From positions 11,022-75,021 of the forward strand of contig VXBM01001318.1 in the NCBI GenBank assembly GCA_013400155.1: DNA of 64,000 bases, written 5' to 3'. The DNA comes from Helopsaltes ochotensis (taxonomy: Eukaryota > Chordata > Aves > Passeriformes > Locustellidae). This document shows positions 24,936 through 38,017 of the stretch, in pieces (the stretch's first letter is position 1; each line of letters starts with the position of its first letter). Position numbers and translations under genes: made by a program. Below the pieces are notes generated by a model, which saw only the letters and a program-made list of their open reading frames with translations, had not been told where the DNA came from and made no database searches.

Positions 24936-27735
24936 ACCATTAAACAGAGTTATCCTCTGAATTTTGCTCCTGATCTGCAGCCTAAGGCAAGCTCTGTGTG
25001 TGCTAGTTTTGCTCACCCTTTACTACTTGGTGGCATCCCAATTGGAAAAAGAGCAGCGTTGCTTCCCAAAGCACAGGAGCAGATTAGTCCGATTTTCCAA
25101 GTAGGCCATTCACTCTTCAAACAGAGTGGCTGACACTCTGAAGGAACACTAATACAGCAGTGGCAGCTGTTGTCAGGAACGTCAGCTTCTCCCAGCTTTG
25201 CAAAGCCACAGTGACACTTTACATCTGCCTTGCTTTGATCTGCTGCAGATTTAAAATGATTCGGCACACACCTTCACCTGCCGGTGCCTTCCCGCGGGGA
25301 TGTCACCGTCACCATCCCTCACAGCTCAGCTACATCAATATCTGCCAGCACGCAGATTAAAGCCCATCTTTCCCCACTGATGGTTGTCCCTTTCTGTGTC
25401 TCTTTCAACTCATAACCCAAGCTTCTCAGTCACACACACTCCGTGGGCTTCCACGTGGTGGCTTAACACAAAAACCACGGGTAAAAACTCCCCACAGAAA
25501 TTCACCGAAAGCCATTCAGTTATTTCAGTCTGTCATATTTCCACACGCCAAAAAATTTTAAAAAAATTAAAAAAAAAAAAAAAAGCACCATTTCAAACCT
25601 TCTAAAACTTTAGCAGGCCATTCTCCACTTCCTGGTCAAAGGTTTCCCCAGAAAGACTTGTATGTTTAAAGCTATAAGCAAATGAACACAGTTTCTGTTA
25701 TTGTTGTCTTCCAAATTTCAAATATTTCAAAGATAACATTTTGTGACAAACAGAACTCACAAAGAGGAATATAATGCAGACTAACATCATGGGGGTTTTT
25801 TTCCAGGGGGTGAGGAGGAACAAAATGAGAATTTCCAACCATGCCACTGAGGTTTTTTACCTTCTACTGCTCTCAGCAGCTCATGAGCTGAAACAAGGGT
25901 TCAGCTCTCACATCTTGTGGTATGGGAAGATTTTTCCATGTGCATATGTAGGATGTTGGAGTGAAACAGGGTCCACTAATTTTACTTATGTGCTCAAGAG
26001 CTTAAACAGGAAAGCCATCAGTTGAAGCAAACCCCTGCTGGAGCTCCCAGACAGGCACACACAAGCTGTAATATCTGCTCTGCAGGTGACTACAACAAAA
26101 TTTGAGCAAAAAATATCTTCTCCGAGCCCTGTGCTCACTGCAGTAAGAAATCCTCTGTGCACCCCGAGTTCCAGACAAAATTCAAACTGAACAGAAAGGT
26201 CCTGCTTTTGTAAAATGGGTCACTGGTTCTACTTGATCCTGGAAGGGCAGGCTGGTTCCCCCGCACACACCCTGACTGATCAGTGATGGCACTGAACTGT
26301 GAAAGGTTGAGAAAGGGAAGCTCCCAACCCTCTGCTGTGTGAGTTTATTGACTGGCCTTTGCTGTTTCCAGAGTGTGTTAAGGAAAATTCTGTTCCCCTG
26401 ATACACGGCCATCACCTTGACACTACCTGTGTGACATTTACCTCGCTGGCCTACACCTCAGAGATACAAAATATGTTGATATTTTATGGTAAATAACACT
26501 CCCCAATGTTCTCTCACATGAAATTACAAGCACCTTTCAAGCACCTCACAAAGCAAGCAGAGTCTGCCTTAGCCCCAGAACTATCACTTTGTTTTACAAT
26601 GCCTCACACCAGTTCCATTCCCTTTGCTAGCTAATAACATTTTAATTTCTTTAACTAAGCCTTGTGTCATTTCTATTGTTAATCGCTATTCTGCCATAGG
26701 AAGACAATAATTCGATATATTTTTTGGAATAATGCTACTGTCCCTTCAAAAATATTTAGCAGCCATTAATTATGCCTTAATGCTCAAAATGAGCTTGAAT
26801 CTGCAACAATTTCAATGTTCTACAGTGTTAAGGTTTCATCCAATATTATTGCTCAAGAGTTATCAACCAGAGTCAGAAAATCAAGAGGATTTCATTAGTT
26901 ATGGCGTTAAAATAACTCACATATACACCAATCTGGGAAAAAAAAAATAAGGTTTTTCCTTAATTACTCTTATTCTACCTTCATAACTTGGAATCATTCA
27001 GCAGAGCTCTGCTGCTCACCAAAACTGTTACACTCATTCAAATGGAAAAGCCACTAAAATAAATGTGTAGTAGTCTGCATTAAAAGTAATAGGTTCTGAC
27101 TTTCCAGCAGTTTTACAAACTATTATGAAAATATTCTTACTTAAGAATAATAATAAAATGTTAAAGCTCTCTGAAGGCTTCAAAACTTATTTTAATTGTG
27201 TGTGCATGACTGGTAATTGCTTCTCTCCCAACAACATTGTGTGTGTAATTTGATTATCTTAAACCATGAAGGACAATAACCTTTACTTCAACACATTAAA
27301 AAAAAAAAAGTGGAAAAAGGAATCCATAAATAATTAGATCTCATCAACACAACTCCTGACACACTACACTATTGATAATTGAAGTTATGACTAATGCTAG
27401 AATAGAAATATTATGTGAATGATTTATGAAAGAACCATCCTTGTGCAACTCTTTCATTTCCTAGTGGAAATAAAACTATTTCATACTTTTAATAATACAT
27501 CATTTCATTTCCTGCAAGATATTCCCAAATGATGCTAAATGCCAGTAATGTTTATAATATTTTTCCAGCACACACTTTTTCAAGTGGTAATTACAACTTG
27601 ATATTTTCCTCCTTTCTTTCACCACGATTTTAATTCCCCTATGACTATTACCGTAAGAAAACCCTGGGATTTGCTTCAGTCTGAGGGATTTGGGTGGGTT
27701 TAAGTGAGGAGTTAGGTTGCTTTTGAGGGGTTGCC
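24936..27735. other. Unique DNA, no gene seen
   Basis: AT-rich unique sequence with short A runs at about 25569, 26939 and 27298. TAAT-like words are frequent at 26620-26960 and 27050-27500. No gene recognised. Confidence 0.5.
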
Positions 27736-28170
27736 ATGGCTCATCCTCAGGATCAGCCCCGTGAGGGGCCCTGCTCAGCACTGGTGGGGTTTGCAGCTCC
27801 CCGCTTGGCAAGAACCCTTGCAGGCAGTGCCACATCAGTCCTTCCAGCCACAGGGGTCTGTCAGCTGGAGGACAGAACAGGTTTAACTAATCAAACCCCT
27901 GAACACTTGTCTTTGGTCCATGGGTCCATGTTTCCGTCTCCCAGCACACGCAAATCCCCGATCCCAGAGTGCAACAATGCATTTGCACAGCCTCGGACAT
28001 TGTGTGCGCCAGCCAAACCGTCTGTAGATAACAAACCGTCTGCTGTCCTGTTTTCAGGCGTCTCAGGAACTCGTCAAGGCCACTCAGACAACAACAGGGT
28101 CAAAGTGGAAATGGAAAGCCTGGGAAACTCTCTGGGAATGCAAAACCAAGATAGGAGACACACAGCGTGA
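27736..28170 (+). other. Open frame with good start context, function unknown
   Basis: A 144-codon frame starts at an ATG in the context GCCATGG, close to the vertebrate Kozak optimum, in a GC-richer, CpG-containing patch. A variant poly(A) signal, ATTAAA, follows at 28278-28283. The protein is rich in Ser, Pro, Thr and Asn, with no transmembrane segment or domain I recognise. Inside the frame TTTTCAG at about 28051 could be a splice acceptor. It may be a chance frame in an old repeat, or an exon of a noncoding or lineage-specific transcript. Confidence 0.15.
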
Positions 28171-28471
28171 CGATGGACACTTGACCAACTGGACGAGCTG
28201 AAAGATGTGTGCCTGCTTTATGGAAAAGCGGCTTAGCCAGACACCTCTGCGCATGGACAGCAGAGCTAGAAACTATAATTAAAGTCTTATGTAAACAAGA
28301 AATGTTTCTTGAAATTCTTCCATGAAAATCATATTAACTTTGTTACCAGGTTGCTCATGTCACTCCGCCCCAGTGCGCGCTTCTGGATCACAAACACGGA
28401 GCCAAGCTCTCGCTGAGTGCCGCACCTGAGACCACACTGATCCTGTATGCCAATTAATGCCCACAACTCAT

Positions 28472-29116
28472 TGAAGTCTCCCAAGTGTTCCATCAAAACT
28501 GGGCCTGTGATCAGGCCTGTCGATGTCCCTGTGGATGGCGTCCCTTCCTCCAGTGTCCCTGCGGAGGCTGCTCTGTGGCAGCGTGTTATTATATTGTAAT
28601 AATGTGGTTTACCTGTGCAAGTGATAGGAGAAACCCCAACCCCCTTTTACCCCTTCCTCCCCCACTATACCATCCTCCATTCTTCCTTCCACTTTACCAT
28701 CCTCCATTCCCCTGCTATCCTCTCCTCTATGGAATGTGGCTTCACACATTCCATACCCTTGGCTTCCTCCTTTGTCTTACTTAAGTGGACCATCAAGTGT
28801 ATCTATTGTCCAGGCCTCATATGGAATGTGGCCAAACCGGTTTCCCCCCCATATTTCCCTGGCTCCTTCTCCCCCTGCTTGGTTAAACTTTCGTGGGACA
28901 GAACCATAACCCTTCCCCTGTGCTGCTCACCTTACAGCCTGTCCCCTCCCCAAACTCCTCCCCCTTTCCCCTTGGACATAAAACCCCTAAGAGTCACATG
29001 GGCGGGGAGTCAGTCGCCTTTCCATCGCACTCTGCTCGTGTCCGCAAGTTCTGTGCCTCTCCATATTGGAGATGAAATAAACTGGACATTTGACTGCCTC
29101 CTGTTTCCTTCGGTCA
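28472..29116 (+). mobile_element. Solo LTR, pyrimidine-rich U3 (5' edge tentative)
   Basis: A long C/T-rich U3 with repeats of ACCATCCTCCATTC (28668-28710) is followed by a TATA-like CATAAAA at 28977-28983 and AATAAA at 29076-29081. The best boundary pair is TGAAG...GGTCA flanked by ACTCAT and ACTCAC, matching at five of six positions. A start at TGTTATT (28584) is an alternative. No retroviral coding region adjoins it. Confidence 0.6.
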
Positions 29117-29339
29117 ACTCACCTCCGGGGTAAGGAATCTGCTGAGCCAAAAGAGCCCATCCATGGCATGTGGCCGTGCTGGAAGATTGCCCAAAAATAG
29201 AGGCCACCAGCGCACCACCGCACTGCTCAGTGCCACTGCCCCGGTCACAGCGGAGTCGGTGCCAGCAGCAGCCCCTGAGCACCAGCGCTGCTCTCCACCT
29301 GCACCCTGAGACACTGACCACAGCCCTGAGTGACCATCC

Positions 29340-29513
29340 ACCTCTGTCCCCTTCAGAGGCCCCCTGTGGGACTGTGACAAAACTTTGCTCGGGTGCAGGT
29401 GGATGTCGCCTGTCCCTCGTCCCTGACCCAGCAATGCTGTTCCTCTGTCACAGGCATGGCTTTCCCTTAGTGAAGTCATGCTGGCTTGTCACCAATCACC
29501 TCCTTATTTCCCA
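29340..29513 (-). mobile_element. CR1-type LINE reverse-transcriptase remnant
   Basis: Read on the minus strand and allowing small frameshifts, the text gives KEVIGD, then SQHDFTKGKA, then DEGQAT and a K-F...SP segment. These match in order the CR1-family reverse-transcriptase wording KEVIGDSQHGFTKGKS...KGRATDV...KAFDTVPH. One extra base after the GD codons and one missing base before the FD site break the frame. It is a dead 5'-truncated fragment, lying just beyond the preceding LTR. Confidence 0.75.
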
Positions 29514-30749
29514 CTGATTTTTTTGCAGCTTTCCAGCACGATGCAATCGTACAGTATTTAAAGATCATGTATAATCGGCACTCTGGCAAGGCTGCTGGAA
29601 ACAGACTTGCAAACTCCTAAAAAGGACAGGAAAAAAAAACCACCCTGACTTGTACTTTTAATGTCTGGAGCCAATGGAAATAAGGGTAAATTTAATTCAT
29701 GAGGTTTTTCAGTGTATACCAAGAAGCATGAAAAGATCCTTAATTTATTTCTTCTTACAGCTTAGTGTAAAGGTAAATAGACTATCCATTAGGTTTAAAA
29801 TTGTATTTCATCAATTCCATTGGATAGCCAAGACCTTATCATCACAATATTGGTTAAAGTATGGCAGCAGCAAATGTCATGTCTGTCAAGCTCTAGTGTT
29901 CTGAGCCAATCCGTGTTAGATTTACTCTGAGTAAATGTCAGTGCTATCGAGAGCTCCCAGAAAAAGCAGATTTTTCTTTACCGACAAGCATTTAACAATA
30001 AATTGTCTGGCTAGTACAACAGCAGCAAGCTAATGACTCAGTCTTGCTCCCTGGGATGATTCAAAAGCTGTTACATGACTGATTTCTCATCTCCAGGCAG
30101 CTCTCACACTGTTACACAGCTACCTCTGCACCACGCCAGGATGACATTTACCAAATGGCTGCGTGTCCTGGACTCTGTGTGTGCCTGGGGACCCTCAGCC
30201 ACCACGAGACGCTTCAGAGAGGTCCTCTTCATCAGGTACCCGAGGCAGGAAAATTCCGTGCAGCCAGGTCAAGGTTTACACAGTCTGACACCTCCTCTCC
30301 TTACAGAGCCTGCCCCGAGCAGACACAGCAGCTGTGCCGGACACACAGCATCACTCAGAGCTGAAAAGCAGCCAGAGAGCCGAGCTGGAGCTGGGAACTG
30401 CCCTCCCAGTGGGGGTCCTGCCTCTCCAGACACCATCCATGGAAGGTGACATCCATTACTTGAGCCAACACAGCTGGAACATTCCCCTCGTCTTGCCCAG
30501 TGGCAATTGTCACAGTTTGGACATGCAGAAAGCTGAGATAATCAGTTCTCTGTTACCTGTTTATCTCACCTGTGAGAAAACATCCCTGGGTTTATGAGGC
30601 TGGGCGTTTTTAAGGCCTGCCCCTGCCCCTTATCCTTACAGAGTCGCTCTAAACTCCCCGTGCTCCACTCAAGCTTGGCAGGAATCATTCACTGCTGTCC
30701 CAGGATGTTCTCCTTTGGACAGAAAAGCCCTTCTCTTCCTGTGCCCCAT
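29514..30749. other. Unique DNA, no gene seen
   Basis: No recognisable gene. Overlapping frames of 69-124 codons near 30075-30600 carry no known domain. Confidence 0.5.
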
Positions 30750-30886
30750 TGTTGCCCCATCCCTGGCAGTATCCAGGGACAGGTTGGGTATGGCTTGGAG
30801 CAATCTGGGATAGTGAAAGGTGTTCCCGACCTGGCCAGGGGCTGGAATGAGTCCCTTCCAACCCAAAACATTCTGTGACTACTCCT
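30750..30886 (+). mobile_element. CR1 LINE, 3'-end fragment
   Basis: CCCATCCCTGGCAGTATCCA, GGGACAGGTTGGGTATGGCT, TTGGAGCAATCTGGGATAGT, GAAAGGTGTTCC, CTTCCAACCC and AAAACATTCTGTGAC follow the CR1 3' order. The copy is short and diverged. It ends about 60 bp before a T-free A/C-rich tract. Confidence 0.83.
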
Positions 30887-30948
30887 GGTCTGGGAACAGT
30901 TTTCCACTTTACCTTCAGTTTCTTAGCTCCTTGAAACAAAGAGAAGAT

Positions 30949-31210
30949 GGAACAAAAAAGGACAGAGAAAGCAACACAGACAAAGAAAGAAAAAAAAAAG
31001 GGAAAAAAACCCCACAAAAACAAAACAAAACCAAAAAAACCAAAACCAAAACACACACACACACACAAAAAAAAACCCCACCAAAAACCCCCCAAAAAAA
31101 CAGCAACAAAAAAACACACCAAAAAAACCAAACCAAACAAACAAACAAACAAACAACAACAAAAAAAACCCCAACAACCAACCCCCCCCCCAAAAAAAAA
31201 CCCAAACCAG
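30949..31210 (+). repeat. T-free A/C-rich low-complexity tract
   Basis: No T occurs over 262 bp, and from 31003 to 31209 only one G (31103) interrupts pure A and C. It contains (AC)n near 31050, (CAAA)n near 31134-31153, C runs up to about 11 and A runs up to 9. The complementary strand is a pure T/G text, so apparent frames there rich in Phe, Val and Cys are artefacts. Confidence 0.97.
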
Positions 31211-34200
31211 TGGCACCTACAGGCAGACTAGCACCCCCAAATATTGCCAGATATCTGTGCAGCAGGTTTGAAAAAATAATCTGCATTAAGGAAATACTCA
31301 GCAATCATCGTCATCTTCAACATCAATTTCTGACTTTGCACTGATGCCAATGGAGCCCAATATCTCTCTCACACGGTTAGGGTCTGGATGTGCTGGGCTG
31401 GACGTGCAGAGCTGGCCCAATAACAACGCTGTCCCCTCTGTCCCTCCTACCCAGTGGTTGAAAAGAGCTCTGGACCCCTCAGTGCTCCACAGTAGGAAGG
31501 GAACTGCAGGTAACTGAGAGTTTCACAGCTGCCAGAGCTTGGCTCACACTAAAAGTGAAGTAATGCATCCACTCCAGCCTTTCTTTTGAGGAAGAATTCA
31601 CCTGCAGACTGCACTTGAGCATTGGCACCTTACTTTTTCACTGCTTCCATGTCCCAGACACTCAAAGGACAAAAAAAAAGGAAATCTCGCTCTGAAAAGG
31701 TCTTTGTGACTGCGTGCTTTGAGGAAGAGAAAATCCAACATCTTGGGGTTTAGGGGAGCGTGTGCCTTGCAGAAAAGACAACCCACACCTCTGGGGTTTA
31801 GAGCAGTTGCAAAAAAAAAAGCCCTCTTTCAGGTTATCAGAGATTATTCCATCTGAGAGTGTGCTGGGAAGGCGGCTTGTTAGCACTGTCTGGCAGAGAA
31901 CAGTCAAGCAGAGCAGGAATTTCACTCAGAGCTCCAGCAGCAGCTCTGTGGCTTGCCTGGAAATTTGAACAGGAGGAAAAAAGTGAAAACAAAGGCAAGT
32001 TGAGCAGGTTTATAAAAGACGTGATTCCCTGCCATTGTGGGGAGAAGCACTTGGCAAAGCAGCCTGTCATCCTATGAAATGTGACAACCGAAATCGCTCC
32101 GGGCTCTAGAGCTGCCTTTCCGCCTTCACTTCTGTGAAAAAAGAAACCCACAAATGCAACCATTTTGTAATCAGAATGGTGCTGGAAGCGTGGCGTGTAA
32201 TGCAGGCTTTAACCACCTTCTCTGCCAGGGAACGAGCTCTGCCTGATGGAAACTCCCGATTTCTTCGGTGCTGCACACACATCCTGCCTCAGCAGGGCTT
32301 TACCACACAGGCTGCTCTGGCTGCAGTTTGAACAGACAAACTGGATTTCTGCTCTCAGCTGTTAAAGATCCCCTAAATCTAAGCTACATATTACTACAAA
32401 GTAGTTTTGCACCTAGACCTGTTCTTTCTGAACCCAGCCTGAGCACCTGGTGACTTCTGGATATAGATTAGAAATCATTTTTAACCCAGGCAGCCGTTTC
32501 CAAGTAGGTGTTCAGTGCTGTCCTGCCTCAGCTCTCAAGAGAATAGATTTGACTTTCATTGGTACAACTGGTGCACAGATGACAAGACTATTTAGAAAAG
32601 AGAGTTGATGTTTAACCACCAGGTCATGCACAAATCAGAGATCTCTCAGCTGCACAGTGGAGAGGATTATGGATGTGTGTAAGTTTAATGAACACCAGAT
32701 TTGACACATTTCTTAACCCTAGGATATCTCTCTTTGCTGTGCTCCAGGAAAATGGATCAATCTGTAGCCAATGTTTCTGTAAGGCCATCTGTTATATACA
32801 TCCACCTCTTTTAGAAATGATCTTCAGCACTTAAATACATTCTAAAAAAAAATAGAAATAAGAAATGTACATCTCACAGAATTTCCTCTTACATTGTATA
32901 CATATTATACATTAATTATTTACAATCACTTACACAGTCTGATTCTTTTTTAGCCTCTAGAGCAAATCCTTCAGATCTTGCAAATTTTACATCTGCTTTA
33001 ATTAAGTTCACTGCCCAGGTTCTCCAGAAATTCCTATGAAGATTTCCCTTCTTGTGCATTCAAAGACAACACAGAGAAATTGAAAGAGTTTCCTATTTCT
33101 ATGACAACTCAAAAAGACATTTTAGATAAAGTTCCTGCTGGTTGTCAGAAACAGCTGAAGAGGTGAGCCTAAAGTCAGTAAGTACAGTCCAATTTTTAGT
33201 TCTTTACTCTCCTGAGTGATAAGGTAATATCTAGGGAGGAAAACATACTATAAATATTTGCACGTACAGACAGAAATGTAAAAGCAACAATAATGTCACA
33301 AATCTGTGAAAGGACTAAATGCAGGAGCTCAGAAATCATAGGGGAAGGGTAGTAAGTGTTTGTTCTGTTCTTGTTTTTATAGAGGGAAATTCATCTTGCA
33401 GAAGGTAAAGTTTTATCTGGAGAATGTCATCCAAAAATCTAAAGGCCCTGAGTAACTCTCTAAGCTTAATGGGTCTGAAGAGAATGAAGAGTTTATAGTA
33501 ATTTAATCAAAACGTGGCTATTAGATATCTAGCGCTAATTATATCATATCTCAACTCCTGCATACTTTGAATTTATACATTTTCTTTGTGGAACACAAGT
33601 CACAAGTTATAAATCTAGATGGGAATCTTAAGAACCTTGTTAGACAGTATTAGGAACTAAAGAAATCAAAATCAGGATGTTCTTTCCTGCTGCCATTCAT
33701 TTCCTAAACTAAATTATACTATTCCAAATTCAAGATAAATGTTCTTGGATGATAAGAAAAAATTACTAGTGGGTTACATATTGGGGATATGCATCCAGTG
33801 ACTTGGTATTTACCTTGCTGTAAAAATCTTTTTGAATAAATTGCTTTCTAACATACATCTTTTAGAAGTGAGGAGAGCCAAAATTAGTTCCAGGTAATAG
33901 AAAGTTTGAGGAGAGGGGGATTTAGAGACAATTTCCGATTCAGATATCTGTCAGCACCTAGTAGTTTAGGAATCCTCAAGTCTTCCTGTTTCCCAGTAGA
34001 TTATCTCTCGTAGTGATGAACCACAATCAGTGGAAGATGAGGTTTTCTCTTGAGCAAGAAGAGGGGGGAGAAAAACAAATCCTTGATCTCTCATCTGTGA
34101 AAAGGACAAGTGCAGCGGCCTGGCTTAGCCAGCTCAGAGCTCACTAAGTCCACTTATCACGACTCACAGCTTGTTCAAGATCCAAATCTGTGGCTACACT

Positions 34201-37200
34201 GGCTCAGAGTTTCCCTTTAATGGTATTTGGACTTACTGATGCTCCACAAAGGCTCCACAGAAATAACTCCAGCACTCTGAAGAGTGAATTCTGCTCCTGT
34301 GCCCTCCTGCTGCAGATTTGAGGCGATCAAGCCTCAATCTGCATAAGAACTGAGAAAAATCTGCTCCAAATGCAATGCTGAGTGCTCAGCAAGAGTGTGA
34401 GCACCTATTTCACTTCCAAGAGAGAGGCAAATGGACAAAATCGGGTGATGTTCCATCATTCCAAAAACCCACATACCAGTCTCAGAAGTGGTTGTTATTT
34501 TCACACGTTCTCATGGATTTATGCTGTTGAACAGGAGATAAAGGTACTTGGGAGAGGATTACTTCAGCTCACTGGGAATGAAGAGCAATTTCTGACATTC
34601 TCCCACTTCTTCCAAGACAAAACATTGAATTGTAGAATTTAGTCTCTGTCCATATTTAATTGAACACCTTCCTGAAAGCATTTAAGTTTTCTGACCCCCT
34701 TGCAGAAATCAAGACAGGTCACTTCTCATTCCCAGCATATTGATATAACCATTTCACTCCATTTTTTTCATCTGAAAAAGCTTTTTGCTGAGATATTTAT
34801 TCCCTTTTCTCTTCTTTTCATGTATTTTACAGCTCAGTAATATCCTTATTACAATTTTGTCAATAACCACACAACATCAAGTTCCTTCATTCTGCTTGTG
34901 ACTGCTGCTTGCCATAAAAGATGCCTTCTGATCATTTAGTCATAAGTACCTGCCAAGCCAAAGCGATCCTTTCTTTACTACAGCTGATCAGAATTGTAAA
35001 CAGTATTCCAGATTGGGTGGCATAAATATTTCCCCCTCAGAATATTTTTTTTTTATGATTACTTTTATTACCATTACCAGCCCACAGTGGTCAGGTGAAG
35101 TCAGCAGCCTTCTCATCCATTATTTCTGGCAGGCTTCACTCCTCGCATGCATCGCCCTCATTACCTATGTACATGTTCCAGCACTGAATTTCCTTTTATT
35201 TCTCCTGCCTGCAGGGTCACAAAGGCTTCTCTACGTGATCCTCAACAATCTTCTGTCCTGACAACATGTCCCAAATGTAGCCTTGGTTTGGGTCACAGAG
35301 AACACAACCTGGCCCGGGAGGGAAGCAAGCTTTCTCGTGTGAACCTACCCATGACAGGTATTTTCTTTCAGAGAGTAACACAGCCTGTTTGTACAATCCA
35401 GGTCCATATTTTGATACATTTCGATTTTCGAAGAATTTCTTTGTTCGCATCGTTTCCTATTGCAACTGGAAACGTTACCAACAGCCACTGGAACTTGTAA
35501 AACGTCTACATAAACTGTAGAGGTGTATTTGTCAATAGGAGTCCAACTTGCTGTTTCTGCCCAGTACGTAAAAATAACAAAAAAACTATTAAAAGAATCA
35601 TTCGTGTACATTCACCTTCATGCACAGTGAGGTAGTTAAGAACAAATAAATCCACTTATGACTGGAACTGGATGTGATAGAAAATATTACAACCCCATCC
35701 CCAGAAAATATTTATTCAGGTTTTTTTGGATTATTCATCCTATTCGTATTTTCAAGATAATTCAGAGGTATTGGGGAGTCAAGTACTTACGTTCAATAAA
35801 TCCCTTTTTTTTTCTTGGTAATCTTGGCTATTTTTTACATCACATGGCCCCAAGGTGATACTCCCTCCTCTAACACTGCCAGTCGCTCAATTACATAGAA
35901 AGAGCTAATTACCTGCTTTAGTTCAAACTGCCCTTCTTCAGCACAGGTTTTATTTCAGACTTCAATGACTCTTGGCCTGAAGACTCAAAACTACAGCCAG
36001 CCTGGTGGGTTTTCTTCCCCTCAAGCTTCATCTTTGCCCAAGCTACAGTCAGGAAATCCACTGCAATTCCTGAACTCTCAAGAATTCCTTTCTTCCTGTG
36101 ACCATTTCTAGAAGAAAACCAACACCTCTACAGCAAGCAGAGACACTTGCCTGTATCCTGTGTTGCCTGTAAAGATTTCTTGCTCTGTCCTTGCCCTTTT
36201 AGCACCACAAGACCCTTTGCTCTGAGAGGTGGGAGAAAGGAGTCTCTGGATGAGATTTTTCCCCTCAGTACAGAAGTTCCAGTTCTGCACCACAGCCAGA
36301 CTTTGTCTTTGTGGGCCGTGATGACTCCTGGAATCTTCCAGATTTACACCCTTGCCCCAGCTGGGCTTCACAGCCTTCATGGCCATATTTAAACCATCAC
36401 TAGGCTCTATTACCGCAATAAAATTACCTGCTTGGTTTACCCAGAATAATTCTTTCTTTGGCTCTGCAACTTTAATACAGTACTGTAACTCATGCCTCAT
36501 AGAGAAAGGGATGAGTGTTCCATTCCAGGATGTACTTTTACTTAAATATCCAAGTGTAACACTCACATCAAACACAAACTTCAATCTATTCAGACTGGAA
36601 ATTAAAGAAAACATGGCAAGCCATTATTTTTAGAGTTGTTTGTGGATATCTTGTGACTTCAGGCACTGTAGGCTTCTTTCCTTGAAAAGGTCATATCATT
36701 CTTCAGAAAACTAAAAAGAACAAAAACCCTGAGATTCCTTTTATTTCTTTGTATCTCACTATTCTAAAGCAGGTCTGAAGTGAGAAACTAGCCAAGGTTT
36801 CAGAACTCCACTGGAGACATCTTCCAGTTAATCTGACCTCTTTTTTAACAGTAATAACTCAAAAAAAATTTCAGAGTTCAGACATGACCTTGATTTGTTT
36901 TAAAGGGCACATTCTGCTTTTGAAAACAACATCAGTTCAGATAACTCCTAAAGCTTTCTGCAATAACAGATTCAAGAGGAAAAAAATCAGGAGTTTTACA
37001 TCTATAGCATTAACTCTTGAGCTTCCCTGCGTGTTTTAAGGTTCTTTTTTTCTATAGACAGAGGATATGTAAAACCAAGGTTGGCTGACTGATGGGATCT
37101 GAACTCTGCCACACTTTAGCACTGGTGTGTAATAACTGTGGTCCCAGCAGACTCACAGAGACATTTAGTCAGTAAATCTGTCTCACTAGGGGGTTGAAAC

Positions 37201-37415
37201 ATCAAGGAAAAATGACCTCAGGTCCCCTTCAAATCCAGCCTAATCTTACCATGACTTTTTAGGGGAGTTTGCAATCTTTGTAAGGCACAGAGGCAAAATT
37301 TTGCTGTACTTGAATTTATTTTCAACAGCTTTCTAACCACACCCATACAGGACAAGGAATTCTTCTTATTATGTGCTTGTTGAACCTGCAGATTACAAAA
37401 TTATTTCCTGTATTC
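31211..37415. other. Unique DNA, no gene seen
   Basis: Over 6 kb without a recognisable gene or mobile element. It holds one small imperfect tandem repeat (listed separately). AT-rich blocks near 32820-33000 and 33500-33800 contain TAAT words. A minus-strand ATG frame of 168 codons (36108-36614) has no known domain. Confidence 0.5.
31712..31805 (+). repeat. Imperfect tandem duplication, unit about 46 bp
   Basis: Two adjacent units both begin GCGTG and end GGGGTTTAG, with AGAAAA-type words between. They differ at many positions, so the duplication is old. Confidence 0.6.
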
Positions 37416-37474
37416 CTTCAGTGATTACAACTAAACTTCAGTGATTACAACTAAACTTCAGTGATTACAACTGA
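37416..37474 (+). repeat. Three-copy 20-bp tandem repeat
   Basis: The unit CTTCAGTGATTACAACTAAA occurs at 37416 and 37436 without change and again, one base short and altered at its end, at 37456. The near identity suggests a recent local expansion. Confidence 0.95.
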
Positions 37475-37652
37475 GCTGTATCAGTGGCTTGCAAAGTAAA
37501 TATGAGAGCTTCAATTAAAAAAATCATCTTGGTTTTCCGTTATGTCAGAGAGGACATTTCCTTTGTGTAGACACCGCAAATCCCATAAAATTCCAAGTGT
37601 GGAGGCCACCATCCACATAACTGGCTGATTGCTGTCTTAATAATACACCAGG

Positions 37653-37673
37653 AAAAAAAAAAAAAAAAAAAAA
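37653..37673 (+). repeat. Poly(A), 21 bp
   Basis: An uninterrupted A run in unique sequence, with no identifiable retrotransposon body upstream. Confidence 0.9.
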
Positions 37674-38017
37674 CCTAAAACATTTCAGTGCTACATGGTC
37701 TCAAATAAAAATGTCTTAAGCAACATTCATTCCCATTAGCAACTCAGGTACAGAGCTCTTAAAAGCCAGATTCTAATCAAGAGATTTACACGGTGAATGC
37801 ATGGTGAGAACACAAGTGCTCCTGCCTGAACCAGAGGTGAGGGCGCTGCAATGAAAATAAACACACTTATCTTACACTGAACACACTAAAAAGGAGTTGA
37901 AAATTTAAAGGTAAAATGAGGTTTAAAAGCAAAAACATTCAAACTTTGCTTTGTCTTTTGGGAGACTGTTAACCAACACTTTGCTGCTTCCAACATCCAG
38001 AATCACTGGCACATGTG

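Noticed and set aside
30685..31304. Several frames rich in Phe, Val, Cys or in Lys, Pro, Thr
   Set aside because: They are translations of the T-free A/C tract and its complement, not proteins.
36108..36614. 168-codon minus-strand frame starting with ATG
   Set aside because: No recognisable domain or splice context. Length is within what chance gives in 64 kb on six frames.
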